This document shows, one piece after another, positions 8,308-17,925 of a DNA stretch of 64,000 nt. The stretch spans positions 186,001 through 250,000 of the forward strand of contig NZ_AUGO01000008.1 in NCBI RefSeq assembly GCF_000422705.1, given 5' to 3'. Positions within the stretch are counted from its first letter, which is position 1. The number at the start of each line of letters is the position of its first letter. A program made the position numbers and the translations under genes. Source of the stretch: Flavobacterium soli DSM 19725 (GTDB lineage: Bacteria > Bacteroidota > Bacteroidia > Flavobacteriales > Flavobacteriaceae). The notes under the pieces are model-generated. The model made no database searches and had not been told where the DNA came from. It saw only the letters and a list, made by a program, of their open reading frames with translations.

Positions 8308-9915
8308 ATGAAAAAACTAATTAAAGTAAATCCTGCCGATAATGTGATTGTGGCCTTGACCGATTTGGTGCAAGGTGACAGGGTGGAGTTCGAAGGGAAT
8401 ACAGTAATCCTTGCCACAGATGTAAAGGCGAAACACAAAATTGCGGAACACGATTTGAACATCGGCGACAGCATTTTTATGTATGGTGTTTTGGTTGGAA
8501 AAGCGACTCAATTCATCCAAAAGGGAGAAGTTTTGACTACTTTAAATGTAAGACATCAAAGCGAAAAAGTAACGCATAAAACAGCAACATTACCTTGGAC
8601 AGCTCCAAATATTTCCAAATGGGAAGAGAAGACTTTTATGGGATATCACCGTGAAGATGGGCAAGTGGGAACTGCAAATGTGTGGTTGTTTTTTCCATTG
8701 GTTTTTTGTGAAAACAAGAATATTGAAAAGCTGAAAGAGGTTTTTGAAAATGAATTGCTTCCAAAAAAGCAAGACGATTATCAGATGCTTTTAAGGTCAT
8801 TGATGGGAAATGAGGAAGCAGAAACTCCAAAACCAACAGACGGAAGACCAGAATTAAATAATATTGAGGTAAAATTCATCACTCACGCTGGAGGTTGTGG
8901 TGGTATTCGTCAGGATTCGGAAGTGTTGGCAAAACTTTTGGCTGGTTATGTAAACAATCCGAATGTGGCTGGAGCAACGGTTTTGAGTTTGGGTTGTCAA
9001 AATCTGCAAATTGATATTTTCAAGAAAGTTTTGAAAGATATGAATCCAGATTTCAACAAAGAAATTCTGATTTATGAGCAACAGCAGATGGGAACGGTCG
9101 ATCACATGCTACGAACGATTATTAAAGATTCATACAGTGCGATTTTAAAGGCAAATGCCATCGAAAGAAAACCGGCTCCATTGTCAAAGTTGGTAGTTGG
9201 TTTGGAATGTGGCGGATCTGATGGTTTCTCTGGGATCTCAGCAAATCCGGCACTTGGTGTAGTTTCTGATATTATGGTAGCTTTGGGTGGAAAGACAATT
9301 TTAGCTGAATTCCCAGAACTTTGCGGAGTCGAGCAGGAGTTGATGAACCGCTGTGTCGATGAAGAAAAAGCCAACAAATTTCTTTCGTTAATGAAGGCTT
9401 TTGAGAAATCAGTTGTGGATGCGGGTTCAGGATTTGATATGAATCCTTCTCCAGGAAATATCAAGGACGGATTGATAACAGATGCAATGAAATCGGCAGG
9501 AGCCTCTAAAAAAGGAGGTGCTGCACCAATTTCGGATGTTTTGGATTATGCAGAATATGTTTCAAAACCAGGTTTGAATTTGTTGAATACTCCAGGGAAT
9601 GATGCAGAATGTACCACAGGATTGGTAGGCTCTGGGGCAACTGTTGTTTTATTTACCACAGGTTTGGGAACTCCGATGGGAAATCCTATCGCACCAGTTG
9701 TGAAGATTTCTTCGAATACCCATTTGGCACAAAAAATGAGCGATATTATTGATGTTGATGCAGGAGATGTGATCAGCGGAACCAAAACGATTTCGGAAGT
9801 TGGCGAAGATATTATCGATTACATTATAGAAGTAGCAAGCGGAAGAACCACTACAAAAGCCGATTTGCTCCAGCAAGATGATTTTATTCCTTGGAAAAGA
9901 GGAGTTTCTCTATAA
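8308..9915 (+). CDS. uxaA: Altronate dehydratase (UxaA)
   Basis: Dehydrates D-altronate to 2-keto-3-deoxygluconate, which joins the KDG pool used by KdgK. The 535-aa protein has the full UxaA/GarD layout: an N-terminal SAF-like domain (about 1-85), then the long catalytic region with HAGGCGGIRQDS, GLECGGSDGFSGI and PELCGVE, whose cysteines and histidine fit metal or Fe-S binding. It is the last gene of the operon and is followed after 5 bases by a strong terminator hairpin shared with the convergent lacI gene. Confidence 0.94.
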   Translation: MKKLIKVNPADNVIVALTDLVQGDRVEFEGNTVILATDVKAKHKIAEHDLNIGDSIFMYGVLVGKATQFIQKGEVLTTLNVRHQSEKVTHKTATLPWTAPNISKWEEKTFMGYHREDGQVGTANVWLFFPLVFCENKNIEKLKEVFENELLPKKQDDYQMLLRSLMGNEEAETPKPTDGRPELNNIEVKFITHAGGCGGIRQDSEVLAKLLAGYVNNPNVAGATVLSLGCQNLQIDIFKKVLKDMNPDFNKEILIYEQQQMGTVDHMLRTIIKDSYSAILKANAIERKPAPLSKLVVGLECGGSDGFSGISANPALGVVSDIMVALGGKTILAEFPELCGVEQELMNRCVDEEKANKFLSLMKAFEKSVVDAGSGFDMNPSPGNIKDGLITDAMKSAGASKKGGAAPISDVLDYAEYVSKPGLNLLNTPGNDAECTTGLVGSGATVVLFTTGLGTPMGNPIAPVVKISSNTHLAQKMSDIIDVDAGDVISGTKTISEVGEDIIDYIIEVASGRTTTKADLLQQDDFIPWKRGVSL

Positions 9916-9920
9916 AACTA

Positions 9921-9956
9921 AAATCCGTTTAGAATTTCTAAACGGATTTTTTTATT
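9921..9956. terminator. Bidirectional intrinsic terminator between uxaA and lacI
   Basis: A 12-bp perfect stem, AAATCCGTTTAG at 9921-9932 and its complement at 9938-9949, with a 5-base loop and a T run to 9953. The A residues before the left arm give a U tract for the minus strand too. It overlaps the end of lacI and lies 5 bases after uxaA, so it can stop both convergent transcripts. Confidence 0.9.
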
Positions 9957-10980
9957 TCTTCGGAAGTGTTTTTTTAGTTGATTTTCTTATAATTAGCTCA
10001 GGTTCCAAAACTACCTTCTTTTCAATTTTTACCTTTTCGGAATTGTTGACCTGTTCCAAAAATACTTTGGCAGTTATCTTTCCCATGTCCAATGGAAATT
10101 GGTCTATCGTACTGATTGATAACTCCATAAACTTAGTAAAGGGCTCATTACTAAATCCAATAACAGAAATATCATCAGGAATTTTATAATTTTTAGCCCT
10201 TAATTCCTGGATAGCACCAAGTGCATCCCAATCGCTTGAAGAGAATATTGCATCGGGTGGATTTTTAAGTTTCAGTAGTTTTTTTACGGCTTTTTTACCG
10301 TCTTCGACATTACTTCTTGTCTTTACTACATATTCTTCAATGTAATCGATTCCATTATCTGTTAAAGCTTGTTTATAACCAGTAAAACGATCATTGAAAA
10401 TCTCGATGTTCAAGTCCCCAGAAAAATGGGCAATCTGTCTACAACCACTTTCAATTAAATGCTTGGTGGCTTTGTATCCGCCATCAAAATCATTGATGGT
10501 AACAGAGCTGACATTGTTCATCGTTTTCTTTCTATCAAAGAAAATTAGGGGAACATCTTTTCTTAGTATTCTTTCAAATGAAGCCACGTCTTTACTAGAA
10601 GTAGAGATAAAAATACCATCTACTTGAGAATTTAAAAGTGCATCAATATTAGCAATTTCCTTGGCTTCATCTCCATTGGTTTGACAGATGATGACATGGT
10701 ATCCAAATGGATTCAATTCCTCCTCAATTCCTCTGATTACTGAACCAAAAAAATTACTGTCGATTCTGGGTACAATGACACCTACATTGTTGCTTTTTCC
10801 ACTTTTCAAGGCTAAAGCAAGTTTGTTTTGTTCATACCCCATTTTTTCGGCGGTCTTTAAAACTAATTCTTTGGTGGCTTTGCTAATGTTTGGATTATCA
10901 TTCAGTGCTCTTGATACCGTGGCTGCTGTAATATTTAACGCATTGGCAATGTCATAAATGGTGAATTTCTTTTTCATCAA
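9952..10980 (-). CDS. LacI-family transcriptional regulator, probable pectin/uronate repressor
   Basis: Full-length LacI/GalR protein of 342 aa. The N-terminal helix-turn-helix reads TIYDIANALNI followed by recognition-helix residues TAATVSRAL (about 18-26), then the hinge region (LALALKSGKS) and a periplasmic-binding-protein-like effector domain (VGVIVPRID to about 330). It lies next to the uronate operon, and palindromes with a central CG that suit LacI proteins sit at five promoters of this locus. The likely role is repression relieved by a pathway intermediate such as KDG; the effector is an inference. No palindrome lies at its own promoter, but a 13/14 match is inside the gene. Confidence 0.9.
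   Translation of the reverse strand: MMKKKFTIYDIANALNITAATVSRALNDNPNISKATKELVLKTAEKMGYEQNKLALALKSGKSNNVGVIVPRIDSNFFGSVIRGIEEELNPFGYHVIICQTNGDEAKEIANIDALLNSQVDGIFISTSSKDVASFERILRKDVPLIFFDRKKTMNNVSSVTINDFDGGYKATKHLIESGCRQIAHFSGDLNIEIFNDRFTGYKQALTDNGIDYIEEYVVKTRSNVEDGKKAVKKLLKLKNPPDAIFSSSDWDALGAIQELRAKNYKIPDDISVIGFSNEPFTKFMELSISTIDQFPLDMGKITAKVFLEQVNNSEKVKIEKKVVLEPELIIRKSTKKTLPKK
10341..10354. promoter_or_regulatory. Operator-like palindrome inside lacI
   Basis: TGTAATCGATTCCA matches the locus operator TGTAATCGATTACA at 13 of 14 positions, including the whole core through the central CG. It is inside the effector-domain coding region of lacI. It could act as a roadblock for autoregulation or as an auxiliary looping site, or be chance; no -7 box is next to it. 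Confidence 0.4.
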
Positions 10981-11015
10981 ATAGTTTCTAGTTACTATAG
11001 CTTCATTTATTTTTA

Positions 11016-11023
11016 CAAATGTA
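11016..11023 (-). promoter_or_regulatory. Probable -7 box of the lacI promoter
   Basis: The plus strand reads CAAATGTA, which is TACATTTG on the minus strand and fits TAnnTTTG, 35 bases before the lacI start. No convincing -33 TTG and no copy of the operator palindrome are nearby, so lacI expression may be constitutive or controlled internally. Confidence 0.5.
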
Positions 11024-11139
11024 TGTATTTATATCGTAATAATTTTGGCTTTTTTTTGGCCAAATTTCACGCAAATTCCGCCTTAATATGTGATATGAAT
11101 ATTTTTTTTAAGTTTTTTTTAAAGTTTATAAAAAAAAAC

Positions 11140-11183
11140 TTTGTTATTATTAAAGGATTAATTATTTTTGGTAATCGATTACA
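11140..11183 (+). promoter_or_regulatory. Promoter and operator of the GH28-susCD operon
   Basis: TTTG at 11140-11143, a 19-base spacer, then TATTTTTG at 11163-11170 form a good Bacteroidota promoter. The 12-bp palindrome core GTAATCGATTAC at 11171-11182 follows with no gap. The GH28 start is at 11202. Repression by the neighbouring LacI protein is inferred from the shared site. Confidence 0.82.
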
Positions 11184-11201
11184 TAAAACGAAATATTCAA
11201 A

Positions 11202-12659
11202 ATGCTAAATCATACCAAAAATAGTTTAAAAATTAAAAATATACTCGTACTTGGAATTCTTCTTTTGATTTCCTGTAAAAGTATGGATTCAGTTTCGCGA
11301 TCCGAAAGTTCACAAGACCCTTGGAAAAAATTAATAAAAATTGAGCAGGCTATTAAAGAGCCTTTTTTTAGAACAGCAAACTATAACGTTATAGCGTATG
11401 GAGCTGTTGCTGATGGCAAAACGTTTTGCACTGAAAATTTTAAAAAAGCAATTTTGGCTTGCTCGGAAGAAGGTGGAGGAAGAGTTGTGGTTCCAAAAGG
11501 TAAATACTTGACAGGGGCTATTCATTTAGAAGATAATGTTAATCTTCATTTGGAAGATGGTGCCGAAATTCTTTTCAGTACAAATCCAGAAGATTATCCG
11601 ATGGTGCATACTTCGTTCGAAGGAATGGAATTGATGAATTATTCTCCTTTGATATATGCTTTCAATAAAAAAAATATCGCCATAACAGGAAAAGGAATCT
11701 TGAACGGTCAGGCAAATCAAACGAATTGGTGGCCGTGGAAAGGCAGTACTTCCGAAGGTCATGATTATGGTTACAAAGAAGGAATGCCTTCTCAAAAAGA
11801 TAAATTGAATCTTCCGGTCTTGATGGATATGGCTCAAACCGATGTTCCTGTCGAAAAAAGAATTTTTGGGAAAGGACATTATTTGAGACCAAATTTTGTG
11901 GAGCCTTTTGGTTGCACAAATGTGTTGATCAAAGATGTGAAAATCATCAATGCTCCTTTTTGGATTTTGCATCCAATAAAATGTACAAATGTAATTGTTG
12001 AAGGTGTAAATATCGAAAGCCATGGTCCAAACAACGACGGTTGTGATCCTGAATATTCTAAAAATGTACTCATCAAAAATTGCACTTTTAATACTGGAGA
12101 TGACTGCATTGCTATAAAAGCGGGTAGAGATAACGAAGGTCGGAAAGTGGCCATCATGAGTGAGAATATAATTGTGAGAGATTGCAAAATGATTGACGGG
12201 CACGGAGGTGTTGTAATCGGAAGTGAAATGTCGGCGGGAGTGAAAAATGTTTTTGTTGAAAATTGCACAATGGACAGTCCAAATCTGGATAGGGCAATAA
12301 GAATCAAAACCAATTCCCGAAGAGGTGGAGTTGTGGATGGTGTTTATGTTCGGAATTTAACTGTAGGGAAAGTGAAGGAAGCTGTTTTGAAAATTAATTT
12401 GCACTATGCCATTTATGGAGATCAAACGGGGACTTTTATACCAAAAGTAAAGAATGTGATTTTAGAGAACGTTACCGTGAAAGACGGAGGGAAGTTTGCC
12501 ATTTTAGCCGATGGAATAGAGAGTTCGCCTATAGAAAACATAACATTTAAAAACGTCAAGATAGAGAAAGTTGGAGAAAACTTTTCCTTGAAGCATGTTT
12601 CTAATTTACAAATAATAGACACTTATATTAATAATAAAAAAATTGATCAAGCAAACTAG
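11202..12659 (+). CDS. GH28 polygalacturonase lipoprotein
   Basis: Right-handed beta-helix glycoside hydrolase of family 28, which hydrolyses alpha-1,4 galacturonosyl bonds of pectin and supplies galacturonate to the UxaC branch. 485 aa. An N-terminal lipobox ends LLISC with C25, so it is a lipoprotein, probably in the outer membrane or periplasm. The GH28 active-site motifs are present: NNDGCDP (277-283, D279), GDD (D300, D301), HGG (H334) and RIK (367-369). It is the first gene of the susCD operon, with 31 bases to susC. Whether it is an exo- or endo-enzyme, or acts on rhamnogalacturonan, cannot be decided here. Confidence 0.92.
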   Translation: MLNHTKNSLKIKNILVLGILLLISCKSMDSVSRSESSQDPWKKLIKIEQAIKEPFFRTANYNVIAYGAVADGKTFCTENFKKAILACSEEGGGRVVVPKGKYLTGAIHLEDNVNLHLEDGAEILFSTNPEDYPMVHTSFEGMELMNYSPLIYAFNKKNIAITGKGILNGQANQTNWWPWKGSTSEGHDYGYKEGMPSQKDKLNLPVLMDMAQTDVPVEKRIFGKGHYLRPNFVEPFGCTNVLIKDVKIINAPFWILHPIKCTNVIVEGVNIESHGPNNDGCDPEYSKNVLIKNCTFNTGDDCIAIKAGRDNEGRKVAIMSENIIVRDCKMIDGHGGVVIGSEMSAGVKNVFVENCTMDSPNLDRAIRIKTNSRRGGVVDGVYVRNLTVGKVKEAVLKINLHYAIYGDQTGTFIPKVKNVILENVTVKDGGKFAILADGIESSPIENITFKNVKIEKVGENFSLKHVSNLQIIDTYINNKKIDQAN

Positions 12660-12690
12660 ATAACCAACCATTAAATTAACCAAACTCATT

Positions 12691-15600
12691 ATGAAATTCA
12701 AATTTTTAGTTTTGAATAGATTTAAATTCATTTTAACGCTATTCTTGTTTTTGTCCGTATTGGTAGTGCAAGAAACCCAGGCACAAAATAATACGGTTCA
12801 AGTATCGGGTACCATTTTAGATGCTGCAGATGGATTGCCATTGCCAGGTGTAAATGTTGCCGAAAAAGGAACAACCAATGGAACTTCAAGCGATTTTGAT
12901 GGAAACTATTCTTTCAATGTTAGTTCAAGCAATGCTATAATTGTAATCAGTTTTATGGGGTATAAGTCTCAGGAAATTCCATTGCAAGGTAGAACTAGTG
13001 TTAAAGTAAATTTGGCTCAGGACGAACAAGCTCTTGAGGAGGTGGTAGTTATTGGGTATGGAACATCTAGAAAATCAGATCTTACGGGAGCGGTTGGGAT
13101 TCTTTCGGGAGAAGAGATAAAGAAACAACCCATTGCAAGTGTTGCAGAAGCCCTAACAGGAAGAATGGCAGGTGTGAGAGTAACTTCGTCCGAAGGCTCT
13201 CCAGATTCTGAAATAAATATTAGGATTAGAGGGGGAGCTTCATTGTCGCAAGATGCATCACCTTTATATATAGTAGATGGTTTTCCTGTAAATGGTATCA
13301 ATGATATTTCTCCTTCTGATATTGAGAATATTACGGTTCTAAAAGATGCTTCCTCAACTGCAATTTATGGATCAAGAGGAGCAAATGGTGTTATTTTAAT
13401 TACTACAAAAAGTGGTAAAAATGGCGAAAAAGTTAATGTTTCATTAGACACCTTTACCGGATTTAAAAAAATAGCCAATACGATAGATGTTCTAAATCCT
13501 GCTGATTATGCAAAATGGCAATATGAATTTGCCGTGCTTAAGGATGATTTGGAATCTTACGAAACGCTTTTTGGACCTTATAGCGAAATAGGGCAATATG
13601 ATACCGCTAAAAACACTAATTGGCAAAAAGAAATTTACGGACGTACAGGAATGGTGCAAAATCATAATCTTGGAATCCGAGGTGGATCCGAGAAGTTTAG
13701 TTACAATTTCAATTACGTTCGATATGATGAAGATGCCATCATGTTGGGGTCTAATTTTAAAAGAGACAACCTTTCGTTGAATTTAAAAAACAAAGCAAGT
13801 GACAAGGTTGATGTATCGTTTACAGTTCGATATTCAAAAACAAAAATTGAAGGGGGTGGAGCCAATGAACAAAAAGAAATTTCGTCTACTGATTCCCGTT
13901 TGAAACACGTTATCGGATATTCGCCAATAGATATTCCGGGCTTGATTACAGATGATACAGATGAAGCTGTTGCAGGTTATCTTGTAAATCCATTTGTTGC
14001 AGTTGAAGACAATGACAGAAGACAAGAAAGAACAAATTATAACATGCTTGGAGGTTTGAATTGGAAGATTACTGATGACCTTCAATTAAAAACTGATTTG
14101 GGATTGGATTACTATCAATATGCTGACTATCGTTTTTATGGACGTTCTACTTATTATGTAAGTAATATACCAACGGCAGAAAACCAAGGATTGCCAGCCT
14201 TAATTTTTAGTAATCGTGACGACTCTCGATTTAGAAATGCGAATACTTTAAATTATGATTTCAAGAAAATTCTTGGCGAAGACCACAGCATAAAATTGCT
14301 TTTAGGAGAAGAGATGATCATCTATAAATCAAACACATTAACAAATGTGGTTCATGCTTATCCAAAATTATTCAGTTTTGAAAATGCGATGAATTTAACT
14401 TCCCAAGGAACTCCACAATCGGTTATTAATTTCAATAATCCAGATGATAAATTATTATCTTTTTTTGGAAGGATAAATTACGATTACAAGAACCGTTACC
14501 TTTTTACTGCAACCTATCGTGCTGATGCTTCAAGCAAGTTTTTAGACAATAACCGTTGGGGATACTTTCCTTCAGCAGCTGTGGCATGGAAGATATCTGA
14601 AGAAAGTTTCCTGAAAGATGTTTCTTGGATTGATTTGGTAAAAATGAGATTGAGTTATGGTAAGGTTGGTAACAACAATATTCCAGATGGTCAAGCTGTT
14701 CAGACTTTTCAGTCTTTTAATAATGGATGGATAAACGGAGTGCCTAATTATTTGGCTTCAACCAATGTAATGCCTAATCCAGATTTGAAATGGGAAACCA
14801 CAACGACACAAAATATAGGCTTGGATTATGAGTTTGCAAAAGGTCGTTTCAGCGGTTCATTAGATTTCTATAAAAACATAACCGAGGATTTATTGCTTCG
14901 TTTTCCTGTAGCAGGTTCAGGATATGAATTCCAATACAGGAATATTGGAGAAATACAAAACAAGGGAATTGAAACAACAATAAATTTTGATGCTATTAGA
15001 AAGGAAAACTTTGGCTTGAGCCTTTCTTTCAACATCGCCTTTAATGAAAACAGGATTAATTCATTAGGTATAATGGATGATTTTACATTCTCTTCTACAT
15101 GGGCTTCTACAGCAATTGGAAACGATTATGCAGTATACCAAGGTCAGCCAATTGGTATGATGTATGGCTATCAAAGTGATGGTCGTTATGAGGTTTCGGA
15201 TTTTGATTATGCAGATGGAACTTATACGTTAAAAGAAGGAGTTGCAGATGGATCGTTGGTTGTTGGAAATGTTGTTCCTGGATCAATGAAGCTAAAAGAT
15301 ATAAATGATGATGGTATTGTTGATGAAGACGATCTTTCAATTATAGGTAACTCAAACCCTAAAAACACAGGTGGTCTGACATTAAATGGAAGAATTTATA
15401 ATTTTGATTTTTCAGCCGCATTCAACTGGAGTTATGGAAACGACATCTATAACGCAAGTAAAATTGAGCATACTTCAGCTACAACTTCCTCACCAAATGG
15501 ACAATATAGAAATCTTACCAATGTGATGCAAGATGGTTCCAGATGGACTAATATCAATGCTTCTGGAGAATTGGTAACAGATCCTACAGAGCTATCTGCA

Positions 15601-15918
15601 TTGAATGCCAATACAACAATGTGGTCTCCTTATATGCAACGTTTTGTGATGAGCGATTGGGCTATCGAAGATGGCTCTTTCCTTAGACTAAATACATTAA
15701 CCCTTGGATATAGCCTTCCTGAATCGATTATCAAGAAACTTGGGATTTCACGATTTAGATTGTATGGAACCATGACAAACGTATTTGTGCTAACCAATTA
15801 TTCAGGTTTGGATCCGGAAGTTTCAACTCGTAGAGCTACACCGTACACTCCTGGTGCGGATTATTCACCTTATCCTCGTAATAGACAAGTTGTTTTCGGT
15901 CTGAACTTAAATTTTTAA
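12691..15918 (+). CDS. SusC/RagA-type TonB-dependent outer-membrane transporter
   Basis: 1075-aa outer-membrane import channel for pectin oligosaccharides, working with the SusD lipoprotein encoded next. A signal peptide ends near TQAQN (about residue 33). It is followed by a carboxypeptidase-regulatory-like domain (about 38-110, beginning VSGTILDAADG), a TonB-box/plug region (VVIGYGTSRKSDLTGAV then IRIRGG) and a long beta-barrel ending in the aromatic residue F (GLNLNF). SusD starts 18 bases later. Substrate specificity for homogalacturonan fragments is inferred from the locus. Confidence 0.95.
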   Translation: MKFKFLVLNRFKFILTLFLFLSVLVVQETQAQNNTVQVSGTILDAADGLPLPGVNVAEKGTTNGTSSDFDGNYSFNVSSSNAIIVISFMGYKSQEIPLQGRTSVKVNLAQDEQALEEVVVIGYGTSRKSDLTGAVGILSGEEIKKQPIASVAEALTGRMAGVRVTSSEGSPDSEINIRIRGGASLSQDASPLYIVDGFPVNGINDISPSDIENITVLKDASSTAIYGSRGANGVILITTKSGKNGEKVNVSLDTFTGFKKIANTIDVLNPADYAKWQYEFAVLKDDLESYETLFGPYSEIGQYDTAKNTNWQKEIYGRTGMVQNHNLGIRGGSEKFSYNFNYVRYDEDAIMLGSNFKRDNLSLNLKNKASDKVDVSFTVRYSKTKIEGGGANEQKEISSTDSRLKHVIGYSPIDIPGLITDDTDEAVAGYLVNPFVAVEDNDRRQERTNYNMLGGLNWKITDDLQLKTDLGLDYYQYADYRFYGRSTYYVSNIPTAENQGLPALIFSNRDDSRFRNANTLNYDFKKILGEDHSIKLLLGEEMIIYKSNTLTNVVHAYPKLFSFENAMNLTSQGTPQSVINFNNPDDKLLSFFGRINYDYKNRYLFTATYRADASSKFLDNNRWGYFPSAAVAWKISEESFLKDVSWIDLVKMRLSYGKVGNNNIPDGQAVQTFQSFNNGWINGVPNYLASTNVMPNPDLKWETTTTQNIGLDYEFAKGRFSGSLDFYKNITEDLLLRFPVAGSGYEFQYRNIGEIQNKGIETTINFDAIRKENFGLSLSFNIAFNENRINSLGIMDDFTFSSTWASTAIGNDYAVYQGQPIGMMYGYQSDGRYEVSDFDYADGTYTLKEGVADGSLVVGNVVPGSMKLKDINDDGIVDEDDLSIIGNSNPKNTGGLTLNGRIYNFDFSAAFNWSYGNDIYNASKIEHTSATTSSPNGQYRNLTNVMQDGSRWTNINASGELVTDPTELSALNANTTMWSPYMQRFVMSDWAIEDGSFLRLNTLTLGYSLPESIIKKLGISRFRLYGTMTNVFVLTNYSGLDPEVSTRRATPYTPGADYSPYPRNRQVVFGLNLNF

Positions 15919-15936
15919 TCAAAAAAAAAACTTACA

Positions 15937-17733
15937 ATGAAAAATAAAATAGTAATTCCAGCATTATTGTTCTTCGCACTGGCATTGTTTTCCTGTGATG
16001 ATTTTGCAGAAGATTATTTAGATGTTAAGAGTGAATCCACTTTAGACGAATCAGTGATTTTTTCTACACCAGATTTGGCCGAAAGTGCTGTTAACGGAAT
16101 CAAAATCCCTTTTGGTGAAACCAATTCCTATAGAGGTCGATTTCTTCCATGGTATGGGTTCAATACTGATACAGAATGGTATAACGCATCAGAAAGTACT
16201 TCAAGTGACAAGCCTGATTTAGCGATTTATGATGCTAAGCCAACTAACAGCGAAATGAATTCAACCAATAACGCTTGGGAGATGATGTTTAGAGGAATCG
16301 AACGTGCAAACCTTTGTATCAGAGGATTACGAACGTATGGCAACCCTGTTCCGGATTCTCAATTAGGATATCTTCTAGGCGAAGCACTTACACTAAGAGC
16401 CATATATTATGCAGATTTGGTAAAGGCTTGGGGAGACGTTCCAGCCCGATTTGAACCGATTACTTCAGAAACAATCTATATAACTAAATCTAGTAGGGAT
16501 ACTATTTACAAACAACTTATTAAAGATTTAGGAGAAGCAGCTACTCTAGTTCCTTGGCCAAACGAAACTGCTGCAACATCCAGTGTAGAAAGAATCAACA
16601 AGGCTTTTGTTAAGGGGTTTAGAGCACGTCTGGCTCTTGTTGCAAGTGGTTTTCAGCAATATCCTGACGGAGTTAGAAGAAGTAACGATCCTGAACTTTC
16701 TGTAAATGCAATGTATACTCTTGCATTAAGTGAGTGTAAAGACGTAATCGAAAGCGGAAAAGCTCATCTGGAACCTTCTTTTGAAACATTTTGGAAAAAA
16801 TATAATCAAGAAGTAACAGCAGCGGGAGGAGAATCACTTTGGGAAATTCCTTTTGCAGCAGGTAGAGGAAGGATGCTTTTTACATTTGCTGTAAATCATA
16901 CTAACAATGATCAATATCATGCCAATGGAAACAACAGGGGCGGAGTTTCAGGACCTCTTCCAACTGTTTTTTATGACTTTGATGAGTTAGACACTAGAAG
17001 GGATGTAACTTGTGTTCCTTATAAATATGGTCCAGCCGTAAATGGTATTGCTAAACAACAATTGGGAACATTCAATAAATGGTGTTTCGGAAAATACCGC
17101 TACGAATGGATGAACCGTTTCGTAACTTCTACAAATGATGATGGTATCAATAAAATATATATGCGTTATGCCGAAGTTTTATTGATGGCTGCCGAAACTG
17201 CTAATGAGTTAGAAGGTCCTGGAGCTGCTGCAATTTATTTGAAAGAGTTAAGAATGAGAGCATTCAAGCCAGAAGATCATGCACAAAAAGTAGATAACTA
17301 TGTAAACTCTTTAACCAGCAAGGATGCGATGTTTAATGCAATTGTAAACGAGCATAAATATGAATTTACAGGCGAAATGGAACGTAAGCAAGCGTTAATA
17401 AGATGGAATCTATTAGGAACAAATTTAGATTTGGCCAAAGAAAAAATGATCCAATTGAGAGATAGGACAGGAGAATATGAAGATGTGCCAACTGTTTTGC
17501 ATTTTAAATTTGCAGCAGATAATGAATCATTGATCATCTATGGTTTGAATAGAGGTGAACACAATAGTCCTGGTCCAGATTATACCCCTTATGATTGGAA
17601 TGCTCTTTCGGATTCTAAAATAAATTCACTCTACAAAGCTGGTATTGATCCAGATAATCGACAGTTTTGGCCAATTTGGCAAGTATTCATAGATAATAGT
17701 AATGGTACTTTAGTGAACGATTACGGATATTAA
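15937..17733 (+). CDS. SusD/RagB-family glycan-binding lipoprotein
   Basis: 598-aa surface lipoprotein that caps the SusC channel and captures oligosaccharides. The lipobox is LALFSC with C20. TPR-like helices and the C-terminal SusD region follow (for example YMRYAEVLLMAAE near 410 and MERKQALIRW near 485). It directly follows susC. No separate SusE/F-like surface protein follows; the next 192 bases contain a hairpin structure before the GH43 gene. Confidence 0.94.
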   Translation: MKNKIVIPALLFFALALFSCDDFAEDYLDVKSESTLDESVIFSTPDLAESAVNGIKIPFGETNSYRGRFLPWYGFNTDTEWYNASESTSSDKPDLAIYDAKPTNSEMNSTNNAWEMMFRGIERANLCIRGLRTYGNPVPDSQLGYLLGEALTLRAIYYADLVKAWGDVPARFEPITSETIYITKSSRDTIYKQLIKDLGEAATLVPWPNETAATSSVERINKAFVKGFRARLALVASGFQQYPDGVRRSNDPELSVNAMYTLALSECKDVIESGKAHLEPSFETFWKKYNQEVTAAGGESLWEIPFAAGRGRMLFTFAVNHTNNDQYHANGNNRGGVSGPLPTVFYDFDELDTRRDVTCVPYKYGPAVNGIAKQQLGTFNKWCFGKYRYEWMNRFVTSTNDDGINKIYMRYAEVLLMAAETANELEGPGAAAIYLKELRMRAFKPEDHAQKVDNYVNSLTSKDAMFNAIVNEHKYEFTGEMERKQALIRWNLLGTNLDLAKEKMIQLRDRTGEYEDVPTVLHFKFAADNESLIIYGLNRGEHNSPGPDYTPYDWNALSDSKINSLYKAGIDPDNRQFWPIWQVFIDNSNGTLVNDYGY

Positions 17734-17762
17734 GAGTTAGGTAATTTGTATTAGTTAGTTGG

Positions 17763-17880
17763 GCTTGTTGATGGGATTAGTTGTCTTTCTTGATAATTAA
17801 TGATTTGAGAATTAGATTTTAGTGATCGAAATGTGTAAATCTTAATTACTAAAGCAACTAATCCCTAGCAAGCTTTTTTA
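17763..17880 (+). ncRNA. Structured intergenic element: attenuator, terminator or small RNA candidate
   Basis: Between susD and the GH43 gene, arms GCTTG (17763-17767) and CAAGC (17869-17873) enclose a second pair, GGGATTAGTTG (17773-17783) and CAACTAATCCC (17855-17865). An inner hairpin of about 10 bp with one bulge (17810-17819 with 17837-17847) lies inside. A run of six T follows the outer arm (17874-17879). The layout suits partial termination that would lower expression of the enzyme genes relative to susCD, or a small RNA. The fold was drawn by eye. Confidence 0.5.
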
Positions 17881-17925
17881 TTTTGAAATAAAATCCAAAA
17901 GCAAGTTGTCTCAAATGAAAACATT

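Noticed and set aside
9810..9823. Operator-like TATTATCGATTACA inside uxaA
   Set aside because: 12 of 14 matches, but it encodes the ordinary residues DIIDYI, has no -7 box, and ATCGAT words are frequent in this composition.
11526..12203. 225-aa minus-strand open frame opposite GH28
   Set aside because: It is a shadow of the strongly supported GH28 gene; composition is unlike a real protein.
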